A stretch of DNA of 64,000 bases from Staphylospora marina (GCF_003856495.1 NZ_CP034118.1:786001-850000); one strand, 5' to 3'; counted from the first letter of the stretch, positions 19,986 to 29,467 are shown. Notes: generated from the sequence alone by a model not told the origin. Numbers and translations: made by a program.

Positions 19986-21004
19986 TGGATGTCAGGCCGG
20001 AAATCATCCGGAAGACCCGCTGGATCCTTCTGGGGGCCCTCCTGGTTTTGATTGCTTTGTTCGTGACCAGCGTGGCGACCGGCTCCGTCTCACTCTCTCC
20101 TTCCCAACTGTGGCGGACCGTTTTGGGGCAGGGAACCATGAAAGAAAATCTGGTTCTGTTTGAATTCCGGCTCCCGCGGATCATGATTTCGATGCTGGCC
20201 GGAGCGGGACTGGCGGTTGCCGGCTCCATCCTGCAGAGCGTGACGCGAAATCCTCTGGCGGATCCGGGCATTTTGGGGATCAACGCGGGAGCGGGGCTGT
20301 CGGTGGTCTTGTTCGTCATGTTTTTTCGGGCGGATCATTCCCTGTTTCAATTTGGTCTTCCGTTCTTTGCCCTGACGGGAGGATTGGGGGCCGCCCTGTT
20401 GATTCATGTGTTTGCCTGGAGAAAAGGCGAGGGAGCCGAACCCAACCGGTTGGTGCTGGTGGGGGTCGGAATCGCCGCGGCACTGAACGGAGCCGTTCTC
20501 CTGTTGAGCATCCGGATGGATCCCGAGGACTACGACTTTTTCGCCAATTGGTTGGCCGGCCGGATTTGGGGAGATGATTGGCCGTACGTGGTGGCCCTTC
20601 TTCCCTGGATCGTGCTGCTGGTTCCCGTGGTGTTTGCCAAGTCCCGCGTGCTCAACGTGTTGAACCTGCATGAACATGTGTCGGTCGGTTTGGGCGTTCG
20701 GGTGAAACGGGAACGGTTCATCCTGATCTTTCTTGCAGTGGCGCTTGCATCTTCTTCGGTTTCGGTCAGCGGGGGGATCCCCTTCGTGGGATTGTTGGCA
20801 CCGCATATGGCAAGATCGCTGGTCGGGCCGAGGCATCAAGGCTTCCTTCCGTTGGCGGCGGTGTTGGGAGCCATTCTGGTTCTGGCGGCGGACACCACGG
20901 GCAGGGTATTGCTCGATCCGAGCGGAATTCCCGCCGGCATCATCGTCACATTGATCGGTGCTCCCTATTTCATGTGGCTGATGGCCCGACAACCGGGACG
21001 GTAA
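19982..21004 (+). CDS. FecCD-family siderophore permease, second subunit
   Basis: 340-residue paralogue of the preceding permease with the same signatures: EFRLPRIMISMLAGAGLAVA, SVTRNPLADPGILGINAGA and GGIPFVGLLAPHMARSLVG. Its ATG overlaps the upstream stop by 4 bp, and a second in-frame ATG follows at once, so the start is 19982 or 19985. Last gene of the operon, followed by a strong terminator. Confidence 0.92.
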   Translation: MMDVRPEIIRKTRWILLGALLVLIALFVTSVATGSVSLSPSQLWRTVLGQGTMKENLVLFEFRLPRIMISMLAGAGLAVAGSILQSVTRNPLADPGILGINAGAGLSVVLFVMFFRADHSLFQFGLPFFALTGGLGAALLIHVFAWRKGEGAEPNRLVLVGVGIAAALNGAVLLLSIRMDPEDYDFFANWLAGRIWGDDWPYVVALLPWIVLLVPVVFAKSRVLNVLNLHEHVSVGLGVRVKRERFILIFLAVALASSSVSVSGGIPFVGLLAPHMARSLVGPRHQGFLPLAAVLGAILVLAADTTGRVLLDPSGIPAGIIVTLIGAPYFMWLMARQPGR

Positions 21005-21082
21005 CCGGTCATTCAAACATCGTGTTTTGTTCATCCCGATGTCGCTTGCTCATCGTTTTTGACAGAGAGCGATTTGCCGGGC

Positions 21083-21117
21083 GCCGGCACGGAGGCTTTC
21101 CGTGACCGGCCTTTTTT
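21083..21117 (+). terminator. Terminator of the siderophore transporter operon
   Basis: GCCGGCACGGA (21083-21093) pairs with TCCGTGACCGGC (21099-21110) with one bulged A; CTTTTTT follows. Confidence 0.85.
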
Positions 21118-21240
21118 CTGTCCGGGAAAAGCCCTTGCGGAACAAGACGGGAATGCCGGGGGTTTTCCGGTGGCCGGATCACTTGGGGGAGACGATAAGG
21201 TGGAGTCGTGCGGGGCGGCATTGGATTCGTGACGGCGAAC

Positions 21241-21276
21241 AAAAAACCGGTGACGAACACGGGTCACCGGTTTTTT
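21241..21276. terminator. Bidirectional terminator between siderophore operon and DUF3231 gene
   Basis: CCGGTGAC (21247-21254) pairs with GTCACCGG (21263-21270); six A precede and six T follow, so it works on both strands. It mainly serves the minus-strand gene at 21288-21809. Confidence 0.85.
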
Positions 21277-21287
21277 GTTTTCCGTTT

Positions 21288-21809
21288 TTACGTGAGCACC
21301 TCTTCGCGGGGTTTCACATGCAGCGGCGGCGGAATGATCCAGCCCTTGTCCTTCATGAGGCGGAGCAATCTGGCGCCGTCGGCGATTTTTTCCGCGTTGA
21401 ATTTGGCGTACATCGCGGCGATGTCTTCACGCAGACATTTCACCATGGCCGCGGTGTCTGCCGAGGATCCGATCGCATGATCGGCGGCCACCATCGTGGC
21501 GATTTCCGGATCCGTGAAACGGGCGGCGGGGGGGATCCGTTCCCGGTCCGCCTCGCCGCGCTCCGCCGGAGCGGGAGGCAAGGGGGCGCCGTTTTCCTTC
21601 AGGAAATTTTTCAGTTCTTCCACGTGCGGACGGAGACGATTTTCGATGATGTGATGGATGAACTCCCGAAGATCTTCGTCGCCGCAGTGGTTGTAGAACA
21701 ACTGGTAGCGGGAAATCATCGCTTGCCCCCCGGCCAGGGTCATGAATGCATCGTAAATTTCCCCGTAATGCGCCGGTTCGGCTTTCGGATACCCGCTCAA
21801 AATGCCCAT
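21288..21809 (-). CDS. DUF3231-family protein
   Basis: 173 residues; function unknown. The helical sequence with PLPPAP near the middle and the C-terminal KDKGWIIPPP match the DUF3231 family of spore-formers, a family thought to have a ferritin-like four-helix fold. This copy covers one domain, while some relatives carry two. The second of two close ATG codons (21809) is chosen because AGGAGG lies seven bases before it. A sigma-A-like promoter lies at 21862-21889. It is divergent from polA. Confidence 0.72.
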   Translation of the reverse strand: MGILSGYPKAEPAHYGEIYDAFMTLAGGQAMISRYQLFYNHCGDEDLREFIHHIIENRLRPHVEELKNFLKENGAPLPPAPAERGEADRERIPPAARFTDPEIATMVAADHAIGSSADTAAMVKCLREDIAAMYAKFNAEKIADGARLLRLMKDKGWIIPPPLHVKPREEVLT

Positions 21810-21861
21810 GTGCATCCCTCCTAAACGGTTGTCAGTGTCATGTTGCGCGAATCCTCCTCCG

Positions 21862-21889
21862 CTTATGCAAGCCGAGCGGACATTGTCAA
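21862..21889 (-). promoter_or_regulatory. Promoter of the DUF3231 gene
   Basis: On the minus strand TTGACA (21889-21884), 16-bp spacer, CATAAG (21867-21862). Confidence 0.5.
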
Positions 21890-22068
21890 ATCGGCATGCT
21901 TTTCTCGAACGGAAGGCGGAGAATTGCCTCAAAATCGCCGTGGCTTTGGTGGAAGCAGGAAAATGGGCCATGGTACAATAATCATGTGCGAAAGAAAGTT
22001 CGGGATCCTTGCCGCGGAAGGCGGATTCCGCGGGAGCGGCACGTCGTGTTTCGGAAGGTGTGAGGTTC

Positions 22069-24726
22069 GTGCAAAAGCTGGTATTGATCGACGGAAACAG
22101 CATCGCGTATCGGGCGTTTTTCGCCCTTCCGCTTCTCAGCAACGCGAGCGGACTGTACACCAACTCGGTGTACGGATTCACCATGATGCTGATGAAAGTG
22201 ATCGAAGAGGAAAAACCGACCCACGTTCTCGTGGCATTTGATGAGGGAAAAACCACGTTCCGCCACAGGGAGTACGGAGAATACAAAGGAACGCGCCAGA
22301 AAACCCCCGGGGAGTTGTCCGAACAGATCCCCCTGATTCATGAGGTGTTGGATGCGTTCGGCATCCGTCATTTCGGCATGGACGGATACGAAGCCGACGA
22401 CATCATCGGAACGCTGGCCCATTCACCGGAAACCGAAGGCATGGAAGTGCGAATCGTCAGCGGGGACAAGGATCTTCTGCAACTGGTGAACGATCGTGTC
22501 CGCGTGATGCTCACCCGAAAGGGAGTCACCGAGCTCGAAACTTACGACGTTCGCGCGGTGAAAGAGCGATATGGACTGGAACCCCGGCAGATCATCGATT
22601 TGAAGGGACTGATGGGGGATCCGTCCGACAACATTCCGGGCATTCCCGGGGTGGGGGAAAAGACGGCGCTCAAGCTGCTTCACCAATTTCCCACCGTGGA
22701 AGACGTGGTGGCCAACGCGGATGCCGTGTCCGGCAAAAAACTGCAGGAAAAGATCCGTGAATTCAAAGAGCAGGCCTTGTTCAGCAAGAAGTTGGCGACG
22801 ATTTTCACGGAAGTGCCGCTTCCTTTCAAGGTGGAAGATCTGAAACTGCCGCCCCTCGATGTGCAGCGGGTGGCCGAGGTGTTCCGAAAGCTGGAGTTCA
22901 AGACCCTGATTGACCGGATCGAAAAAGATCGCAAGACGCAGGAACCGCTGCAGACGAACGAACCGCTTCCGGAATTGAAGGTGACGATGATCCGCGGCGA
23001 AGAAGAGCGGATTGCGCTTGAAGGACTGTTCGAACGGAAGCGGTTGGCGCTGGTGGTGGAAGCGGACGGAGAGAATTACCATCGGTCCGCCGTGGTCGGC
23101 TTGGCGTTGTCCGACGGGGAGCGGCACGCGTTCCTGACCTTGGAGGAGGCGGAAAACTGGCCGGCGTTTCGCCGATGGCTGGAAGATCCGTCCCGGAACA
23201 AAGTCGCATTTGACGTCAAACGTGCAAAGCTGCTCCTGGAAAAAGAAGGGCTGAATTCGGAAGGCTGGTCGTTTGATGCCTTGCTGGCCGCCTACTTGCT
23301 CAATCCGTCCGAAAGCCGGACGGAACTGTCCGACGTGGTTGCCAAACATCTCGGGGAACGCATTCCTTCCGATGAAGACGTGTACGGCAAAGGCGCCAAA
23401 AAATCGATTCCGCAAGGAGAGCCGTTGGCCGCTCATCTGGCCCGCAAGGCGGAAGCTCTTCATCGGCTGGAACCGGTGCTGGCCCGTGAGCTGAAAGAAG
23501 CGGGCATGGATGCGTTGATGTTTGACCTGGAGTTTCCGCTGGCGTTCACCTTGGCCCGCATGGAACAAAGGGGTGTCGCCGTGGACCGGGACGGATTGGA
23601 CGAGCTCGGAGTGGAACTGAAGGAAAATCTGGACCGGCTGGAGCGCGAAATATACGAACTGGCCGGAACGGAATTCAACATCAACTCTCCGAAACAACTG
23701 GGGGAAATCCTGTTTGACAAACTGGGACTTCCCGTGCTGAAAAAGACGAAGACCGGCTATTCCACCAGTGCCGATGTGCTGGAGAAACTGGCTCCCCAAC
23801 ATGAAATCGTGGAAAAGATCCTGCATTTCCGCCAGGTGGGCAAACTTCATTCCACCTATGTGGAGGGGCTGCGCAAGGAGATTGCCGGGGACGGCAAAAT
23901 CCACACCTCATTCAACCAGACCGTGACGGCGACGGGACGCCTTTCCAGCACGGAACCCAACCTGCAGAACATTCCGATTCGACTCGAAGAAGGTCGCAGA
24001 ATCCGGAAAGTGTTCGTTCCTTCCGAACCGGGCTGGCTCATTCTCGCCGCGGACTATTCGCAGATCGAGCTGCGGGTGCTGGCGCACATTTCCGAAGATG
24101 AGAACCTGCGACGCGCGTTCCGTGAGAACCGGGACATTCACACCGCCACGGCGATGGAAGTGTTCGGGGTGTCCGAAGACGAGGTGACCCCGCTCATGCG
24201 CCGCCAGGCGAAGGCGGTCAATTTCGGGATCGTGTACGGAATCAGCGGATACGGCCTGGCACAAAACCTGGACATCCCGCAGAAAGAAGCCAAGGAGTTC
24301 ATTGAGCGGTATTTCGAGACATATCCCGGCGTGAAGCGGTACATGGAAGAAGTGGTCCAAAAGGCCAAGCAGGACGGGTATGTGACCACTTTGCTGGGGC
24401 GTCGCCGCTGGTTGCCGATGATTCATTCCCGCAACTACGGAGAACGCAGCTTTGCGGAACGGACGGCGATGAACACTCCGATCCAGGGAACGGCGGCCGA
24501 CATCATCAAACACGCCATGCTCAGGGTGGAACGGGAAATGCAGGCCCGCAACCTGAAGAGCCGCATGTTGCTTCAGGTGCACGACGAACTGATTTTCGAG
24601 GTTCCGGAAGAGGAACTGGAGGAAATGAAACAACTCGTGCGCGATCTGATGGAAGATGCCTTGCCTTTGTCCGTGCCGCTCCGCGTGGACGTCAGCAGCG
24701 GCAGAAACTGGTACGAAGCGAAATGA
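22069..24726 (+). CDS. polA: DNA polymerase I
   Basis: Repair and Okazaki-fragment polymerase. The 885-residue protein has an N-terminal 5' nuclease (LVLIDGNSIAYRAFFALP, GYEADDIIGTLA, DPSDNIPGIPGVGEKTA), a middle 3'-5' exonuclease-like domain without recognisable Asp/Glu catalytic motifs, as in the Bst enzyme, and a C-terminal polymerase with motif A DYSQIELRVLAH, motif B RRQAKAVNFGIVYG and motif C QVHDELIFE. GTG 22069 after GGAAGGTG is the start matching the family N-terminus. First gene of polA-mutM-ytaF-coaE, the Bacillus order. Confidence 0.96.
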   Translation: MQKLVLIDGNSIAYRAFFALPLLSNASGLYTNSVYGFTMMLMKVIEEEKPTHVLVAFDEGKTTFRHREYGEYKGTRQKTPGELSEQIPLIHEVLDAFGIRHFGMDGYEADDIIGTLAHSPETEGMEVRIVSGDKDLLQLVNDRVRVMLTRKGVTELETYDVRAVKERYGLEPRQIIDLKGLMGDPSDNIPGIPGVGEKTALKLLHQFPTVEDVVANADAVSGKKLQEKIREFKEQALFSKKLATIFTEVPLPFKVEDLKLPPLDVQRVAEVFRKLEFKTLIDRIEKDRKTQEPLQTNEPLPELKVTMIRGEEERIALEGLFERKRLALVVEADGENYHRSAVVGLALSDGERHAFLTLEEAENWPAFRRWLEDPSRNKVAFDVKRAKLLLEKEGLNSEGWSFDALLAAYLLNPSESRTELSDVVAKHLGERIPSDEDVYGKGAKKSIPQGEPLAAHLARKAEALHRLEPVLARELKEAGMDALMFDLEFPLAFTLARMEQRGVAVDRDGLDELGVELKENLDRLEREIYELAGTEFNINSPKQLGEILFDKLGLPVLKKTKTGYSTSADVLEKLAPQHEIVEKILHFRQVGKLHSTYVEGLRKEIAGDGKIHTSFNQTVTATGRLSSTEPNLQNIPIRLEEGRRIRKVFVPSEPGWLILAADYSQIELRVLAHISEDENLRRAFRENRDIHTATAMEVFGVSEDEVTPLMRRQAKAVNFGIVYGISGYGLAQNLDIPQKEAKEFIERYFETYPGVKRYMEEVVQKAKQDGYVTTLLGRRRWLPMIHSRNYGERSFAERTAMNTPIQGTAADIIKHAMLRVEREMQARNLKSRMLLQVHDELIFEVPEEELEEMKQLVRDLMEDALPLSVPLRVDVSSGRNWYEAK

Positions 24727-24803
24727 ACGCTCCGCAGGTCGCGTGAATCGTGAGACATGAGAAAGCTGCGGGGCTGTGTGCCGGGGGAAAGGAGAGAGAA
24801 ACC

Positions 24804-25658
24804 ATGCCGGAATTGCCTGAGGTGGAAACCGTCCGGCGGACGCTTCAGCGTCTCGTGGTCGGGAAAACCATTGAAGACGTGGAAGTGCGCCTTCCGCGCA
24901 TCATTCGGCGGCCCGATCCGGAAGAATTCAAGTTCTGCTTGGCGGGTGCGACCATCGCCGGGGTGGAAAGGAGGGGAAAATTCCTCAAAATCCTCTGTCC
25001 GCCGTGGACATTGGTCTCCCATCTCCGAATGGAAGGAAAGTACCGGGTGGCGAACCGGGATGAACCGCTGGAAAAACACACCCATGTCATTTTCCGGTTT
25101 ACGGACGGCACCGAACTTCGGTATCGGGATGTGCGGCAGTTCGGCACCATGGATTTGTTCCGGGCAGGAGAAGAAGACGGACAGGCCCCTCTTTCGAAGC
25201 TGGGCCCCGAACCGTTGTCGGATGCGTTCGACGTGCAGTGGTTTCGCCGGGAGCTGGCCCGGCGGACCACCAAGATCAAGGCTCTCCTCCTGAATCAGGA
25301 ATTCTTGGCCGGTCTTGGCAATATTTATGTGGACGAGTCACTCTTTGCTGCCGGAATTCATCCGGAACGTTCCGCTTCTTCCCTGACGGTTGACGAAGCC
25401 GGGCGGCTCCATGCGGAGATTCGCCGCGTTCTGGCCGAAGCCATTGAAGCGGGAGGCTCATCGGTTCGGTCTTACGTCAACGGAGAAGGAGAAATGGGGT
25501 ATTTCCAGTTGCGCATCAAAGTTTACGGGCGAAAAGGGGAACCTTGCATGAAATGCGCGACTCCGATCATCCGTACGGTGGTCGCCGGTCGAGGAACCCA
25601 CTGGTGTCCGGTTTGCCAGCCGAGCGCGCCTGCCTCCTCACCGTCTTCAGTCCGATGA
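24804..25658 (+). CDS. mutM: Formamidopyrimidine-DNA glycosylase MutM (Fpg)
   Basis: Removes 8-oxoguanine and formamidopyrimidines from DNA and nicks the abasic site. The 284-residue protein begins PELPEVETVRRTL with the catalytic Pro2-Glu3, has the Lys of RMEGKYR, and ends in a zinc finger with spacing C-X2-C-X16-C-X2-C. ATG 24804 follows GGAGAGAG. It lies 77 bp behind polA, a conserved pairing of two DNA repair genes. Confidence 0.96.
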   Translation: MPELPEVETVRRTLQRLVVGKTIEDVEVRLPRIIRRPDPEEFKFCLAGATIAGVERRGKFLKILCPPWTLVSHLRMEGKYRVANRDEPLEKHTHVIFRFTDGTELRYRDVRQFGTMDLFRAGEEDGQAPLSKLGPEPLSDAFDVQWFRRELARRTTKIKALLLNQEFLAGLGNIYVDESLFAAGIHPERSASSLTVDEAGRLHAEIRRVLAEAIEAGGSSVRSYVNGEGEMGYFQLRIKVYGRKGEPCMKCATPIIRTVVAGRGTHWCPVCQPSAPASSPSSVR

Positions 25659-25817
25659 TCCGATCAACCTGACCGGGGATTTACGCCACCGTCAGGAGGA
25701 GCGTGAAATTCTCCGTCCCTTCGACATTCACCTTTGCCCGCGTCCGCTGCATATGATCAAGGAGTCCGGTTTTCCGACTGTCGGACGATCACCGGGAATC
25801 GAAGGGACGTGGGGTGC

Positions 25818-26468
25818 ATGGAACACTTGCTTTCGATGTTGTGGCTGGCGCTGGCGGTCAGTATGGACGGGTTTGGAGTCGGCATGACTTACGGGATCCG
25901 CCGCATGCACATCCCGCTTTCTTCCGTCCTGATCATTGCCATGTGCTCCGGGGGGGCCGTGTTTGCGGCGATGAGTTTCGGGAATGTGCTGGAAACCTGG
26001 ATTCCGCCGGAAACGGCCGTTCGTTTGGGAGCCTGGATCTTTATCGGATTGGGATGCTGGGCGATCGTGCAGGCCACACGGGCCGTGAGAAGAGAAGGTC
26101 GGAATCTTCCCCGAGAGGCGCCTTCCGCCCGGATCTGGACGCTTCGAATCCCGTCGCTGGGGTTGGTGATTCACATCCTGAAGGAGCCCATGGCCGCGGA
26201 TTTGGACGGCTCCGGTTCCATTTCCGGAAAAGAGGCGGTACTGTTGGGGAGTGCATTGGCTCTTGATTCGACGGGCGCGGGAATCGGAGCGGCGTTTGTC
26301 GGGGCTCCGGCGCTTCCGGTCGCCATGCTGGTGGCGGCAATGAGCGGTCTCTTCCTGAGAGCGGGGATGAAATGGGGAGGATTGCTTTCGGGCCGGAAAT
26401 GGGACAAAGCCGTCAACTTGTTGCCGGGCCTCATTTTGCTTCTTTTGGGTTGTGTGAGACTGTTTTGA
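25818..26468 (+). CDS. ytaF: Sporulation membrane protein YtaF (MntP-like)
   Basis: 216-residue integral membrane protein with six predicted segments and the LALAVSMDGFGVG motif shared with MntP manganese exporters; YtaF is a sporulation-linked branch of that family. Between the membrane halves lies DLDGSGSISGKE, which has the pattern of an EF-hand loop (acidic or polar at 1, 3, 5, Gly 6, Ile 8, Glu 12). ATG 25818 is placed after GGGACGTGGGG, a weak site. Synteny mutM-ytaF-coaE supports the name. It may carry divalent cations; that is inference. Confidence 0.85.
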   Translation: MEHLLSMLWLALAVSMDGFGVGMTYGIRRMHIPLSSVLIIAMCSGGAVFAAMSFGNVLETWIPPETAVRLGAWIFIGLGCWAIVQATRAVRREGRNLPREAPSARIWTLRIPSLGLVIHILKEPMAADLDGSGSISGKEAVLLGSALALDSTGAGIGAAFVGAPALPVAMLVAAMSGLFLRAGMKWGGLLSGRKWDKAVNLLPGLILLLLGCVRLF

Positions 26469-26475
26469 GGAGAAG

Positions 26476-27087
26476 ATGCGGAAGATGATTCTGGGACTGA
26501 CGGGAGGCATCGCCACCGGGAAAAGTACCGTTTCCGCCATGTTCCGCGCCCGTGGTGCGGCCGTGGTGGATGCGGACCTGGTCGCAAGGGAAGTGGTGGA
26601 ACCGGGGAGCGAAGGACTCCGAAAAGTGGTGAACCGGTTCGGAAAAGAGATGTTGGACGAACGGGGGGGCCTGAATCGTCGGGCATTGGGCGATCTGGTC
26701 TTCCGCAACCCCGATGCCCGGAAGGATTTGAATCGGATCCTCCATCCCCTGATCATCGGGGAAATGCGAAGCAAGACAACCGCCATTCGCGAGGCGGAGC
26801 CCGAAAGGGTGATCATTTGGGATGTTCCGCTGTTGATCGAGGAGAATTTGACACAATTTGTCGAAAAAGTTATTGTGGTATATGTACCCGAAGAGCTTCA
26901 AAAAATACGGCTCATGGACAGGAACGGATGGAGTGCGGAAGAAGCCGAGGCGCGAATCCGCGCACAGCTTTCCATCGAGATCAAGAAACAGATGGCTGAT
27001 TATGTGATCGACAACAGCGGTACACTGTCAGAAACAGAAAGACAGGTTGATCAATTATGGAAATCGCTGAAATCAAGCGGTGGGTAA
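26476..27087 (+). CDS. coaE: Dephospho-CoA kinase CoaE
   Basis: Final step of coenzyme A synthesis: phosphorylates the 3'-OH of dephospho-CoA. The 203-residue protein has the P-loop GLTGGIATGKST near residue 6 and the CoA-domain wording DADLVAREVVEPGSEGL and HPLIIGEM. ATG 26476 follows GAGGAGAAG and begins 7 bp after ytaF. Its 3' end overlaps the next gene by 31 bp. Confidence 0.95.
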   Translation: MRKMILGLTGGIATGKSTVSAMFRARGAAVVDADLVAREVVEPGSEGLRKVVNRFGKEMLDERGGLNRRALGDLVFRNPDARKDLNRILHPLIIGEMRSKTTAIREAEPERVIIWDVPLLIEENLTQFVEKVIVVYVPEELQKIRLMDRNGWSAEEAEARIRAQLSIEIKKQMADYVIDNSGTLSETERQVDQLWKSLKSSGG

Positions 27088-27677
27088 AGCCCGCCATCGA
27101 CGCACTTCCACCGAAACGGACGCTTTTTGTCGTTTTCACCGTCATCCTGCTCTTTTTGATGGTTGCCATTCCGCTGTTCAACCGATGGATCTATCCGCTT
27201 GAATACGAAGAGTACATACTGGACAGTGCGGAGGCGACCGGGGCGGATCCGTTTCTGGTGATGGCCATCATTCGGGTGGAGACAAAGTTTGACCCGGACA
27301 AGCAATCCCGCGCCGGAGCCAAGGGATTGATGCAATTGATGCCGGGTACGGTCGACGAGGCCATCAAATTGGGCAACTTTTCTCCGGCATTCCGGGATTA
27401 CGTGGATGACCCGGCGATCAATATCCGGATGGGAAGTTGGTACATCGCTCATTTGACCGAACGTTTCAAGGGAAACAAAGTGGCGGTGGTGGCCGCGTAC
27501 AACGCGGGGCCCACGCGCGTGCAGAAATGGCTGGATTCGGGAGTCTGGGACGGGACGCGGCAAAACGCTTCGCAAATTCCCTACGGGGAAACCCGTCACT
27601 ATGTCCAACGAGTCTCCTATTTTTATGAAAAATACCGGCAATTGTACAGCGATCTGCTGAAAAAAGAGCAGAAATAA
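27057..27677 (+). CDS. Membrane-anchored lytic transglycosylase (SLT domain)
   Basis: 206-residue protein with one N-terminal membrane segment (FVVFTVILLFLMVAIPLF, about residues 24-41) and an external SLT domain. The catalytic Glu is in IIRVETKF; AGAKGLMQLMP and VAAYNAGP are the supporting motifs. It cleaves peptidoglycan glycan strands, in vegetative growth or sporulation. The start overlaps coaE by 31 bp; there is no other start that keeps the anchor. In Bacillus a similar gene (ytgP region aside) is not always at this place, so I give no symbol. Confidence 0.88.
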   Translation: MEIAEIKRWVKPAIDALPPKRTLFVVFTVILLFLMVAIPLFNRWIYPLEYEEYILDSAEATGADPFLVMAIIRVETKFDPDKQSRAGAKGLMQLMPGTVDEAIKLGNFSPAFRDYVDDPAINIRMGSWYIAHLTERFKGNKVAVVAAYNAGPTRVQKWLDSGVWDGTRQNASQIPYGETRHYVQRVSYFYEKYRQLYSDLLKKEQK

Positions 27678-27681
27678 GATG

Positions 27682-27711
27682 CCCTGTTCCGGAAATGGAG
27701 CAGGGTTTTTT
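27682..27711 (+). terminator. Terminator of the polA-coaE operon
   Basis: CCCTGTTCC (27682-27690) pairs with GGAGCAGGG (27697-27705) with one mismatch; TTTTTT follows. Confidence 0.85.
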
Positions 27712-27720
27712 CACGCTCGG

Positions 27721-27748
27721 TTGCAAAATGTGACATACTGATTATAAT
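27721..27748 (+). promoter_or_regulatory. Promoter of gapB
   Basis: TTGCAA (27721-27726), 16-bp spacer, TATAAT (27743-27748). In Bacillus gapB is repressed by CcpN on glycolytic carbon; no CcpN site could be confirmed here. Confidence 0.65.
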
Positions 27749-27795
27749 AGGAAGAGGAGTTCGTATGTAACAATTGAGCGGAAGGAGTTCATCTC

Positions 27796-28818
27796 ATGGC
27801 ACTGCGCATCGCGATCAACGGTTTCGGCCGCATCGGCCGCATGGTATTCCGCAAGGCCATCCTTGATCCGGAACTTGACGTTGTGGCCGTCAATGCCAGC
27901 TATCCCGCCGCAACACTGGCTCATTTGATCAAATATGACACGATTCACGGAACGTTCGACGCCGAAGTCACCGCACAAGAAAACGGTTTCACCGTGAACG
28001 GCAAGTTTGTCAAACTGGTGTCCAACCGCAACCCGGAAGAACTTCCGTGGGCGGACTTGAACATCGACGTCGTCGTGGAGGCCACGGGCAAATTCACCGA
28101 CCGTGAAGGCGCTTCCAAACATCTGAAAGCCGGTGCCAAGAAAGTGGTGATCACCGCTCCGGGCAAGGATGAAGACGCGACGATCGTGATGGGCGTCAAC
28201 GAAGAAATCTACAACCCGGACGAGCATCATATCGTTTCCAACGCTTCCTGCACCACCAACTGCCTGGCTCCCGTGGTGAAAGTGCTGCACGAAACGTTCG
28301 GAATCGAGCACGGTCTGATGACCACCGTTCATGCATACACCAATGACCAGAAAAACCTCGACAATCCCCACAAGGATCTGCGCCGCGCCCGTGCCTGCGC
28401 CCAGTCCATCATTCCGACCAAGACGGGTGCCGCCAAGGCGATCGGCATCGTGATTCCGGAACTGAAGGGCAAACTGAACGGTTTCGCTCTCCGCGTTCCG
28501 ACTCCGAACGTATCCGTGGTGGACCTGGTCGTGGATCTGAAGCGTGCCGTCACCGCGGAAGAAGTGAACGCCGCCCTGAAAAACGCCGCTGAAACCACGA
28601 TGAAAGGCATTCTCCAGTTCTGTGAGGAGCCGCTGGTTTCTTCCGACTTCAACGGCAGCGAATATTCTTCCGTCGTGGATGCCCTCTCCACGATGGTGAT
28701 CGGCGATCGTCAGGTGAAAGTGCTCGCCTGGTACGACAACGAGTGGGGGTATTCCTGCCGCGTCGTCGACCTGGTGAAATATGTCGGACAACGCATGCCT
28801 CAAGGAGTTACCGCCTGA
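27796..28818 (+). CDS. gapB: Glyceraldehyde-3-phosphate dehydrogenase, GapB type
   Basis: 340-residue GAPDH with catalytic Cys in [12 protein letters not shown] and His in [10 protein letters not shown]. After the first beta-alpha-beta the sequence reads [15 protein letters not shown], as in NADP-preferring gluconeogenic GapB; NAD-specific GapA has an Asp (NDLTD) there. The position after coaE also matches Bacillus gapB. It therefore probably runs in the gluconeogenic direction. ATG 27796 follows GGAAGGAG. The cofactor preference is inference from one motif. Confidence 0.88.
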   Translation: MALRIAINGFGRIGRMVFRKAILDPELDVVAVNASYPAATLAHLIKYDTIHGTFDAEVTAQENGFTVNGKFVKLVSNRNPEELPWADLNIDVVVEATGKFTDREGASKHLKAGAKKVVITAPGKDEDATIVMGVNEEIYNPDEHHIVSNASCTTNCLAPVVKVLHETFGIEHGLMTTVHAYTNDQKNLDNPHKDLRRARACAQSIIPTKTGAAKAIGIVIPELKGKLNGFALRVPTPNVSVVDLVVDLKRAVTAEEVNAALKNAAETTMKGILQFCEEPLVSSDFNGSEYSSVVDALSTMVIGDRQVKVLAWYDNEWGYSCRVVDLVKYVGQRMPQGVTA

Positions 28819-28871
28819 TTTGTGATTTGTCACGTTGCGTCCTTTTTTCATACAAGCATGGCACTTGTTTC

Positions 28872-28903
28872 GCCGTCCGGGTTGCCCGCCGGGCGGTTTT
28901 TTT
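28872..28903 (+). terminator. Terminator of gapB
   Basis: GCCGTCCGG (28872-28880) pairs with CCGGGCGGT (28889-28897) with G-U pairs; a run of T follows. Confidence 0.75.
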
Positions 28904-28928
28904 ATGACCGTGCAAGGCGAACTTCATG

Positions 28929-28972
28929 AAAAAACGGCTTTCGCCGCAGCGATGTCATGCGGCAAAAGCCGT
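28929..28972 (-). terminator. Terminator of the GyrI-like gene (minus strand)
   Basis: A 14-position stem, 28934-28947 with 28959-28972 (one mismatch), is followed on the minus strand by TTTTTT. Confidence 0.8.
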
Positions 28973-28993
28973 TTGTCCTTCTTCCGGACTTCA

Positions 28994-29467
28994 TCAGGGA
29001 CGTTTGATCGGGATGAAGATTTCATACATGTTGTCCGGCTCGGCGGGATCATGCGTCACCGGAATGTAGTGGTGATTGTAGATCTCCAGCCCCAGCGTGC
29101 TGTGATCCTTGCGAAATCCTTTGCGTTCGATCCATTTCCAGGCTTTCTGGTAGGTGGTGGGCACGTTTCGGATGGGGCCCCGGTGCGTGAAGACGGCGTA
29201 CGTTTGCGTCGGGACGGTGAGGGCCACCATGCCTGCGGGAATCTGCTCGACGCGGGAGACTTCGACGGCGATGTAGCAGGTGAAATCCGTCACACGGTCA
29301 TGACACGGGCAGACAAACACTCCGGGATCGGTCTGGTGGGGAATTTCGTTGACCCGCTTGAGGAACACTTCCCACAATTTGTTCAGTTCCCTGGACATGG
29401 TATATGGACCGGTCCACGGCAACCCCACCACCTGGAACGATTCTTTTCGGATGATCCGTCCTTGCAT
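28994..29467 (-). CDS. GyrI-like / effector-binding domain protein
   Basis: 157-residue stand-alone GyrI-like domain, the small-molecule-binding module also found fused to AraC and MerR regulators. The family pattern is visible in PTQTYAVFTHRGPIRNVPTTY and GLEIYNHHYIP, with an acidic end DNMYEIFIPIKRP. No DNA-binding domain is present, so it may sequester or hydrolyse a ligand rather than regulate. ATG 29467 follows GGGAGGG. It is divergent from the EamA transporter. Confidence 0.82.
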   Translation of the reverse strand: MQGRIIRKESFQVVGLPWTGPYTMSRELNKLWEVFLKRVNEIPHQTDPGVFVCPCHDRVTDFTCYIAVEVSRVEQIPAGMVALTVPTQTYAVFTHRGPIRNVPTTYQKAWKWIERKGFRKDHSTLGLEIYNHHYIPVTHDPAEPDNMYEIFIPIKRP

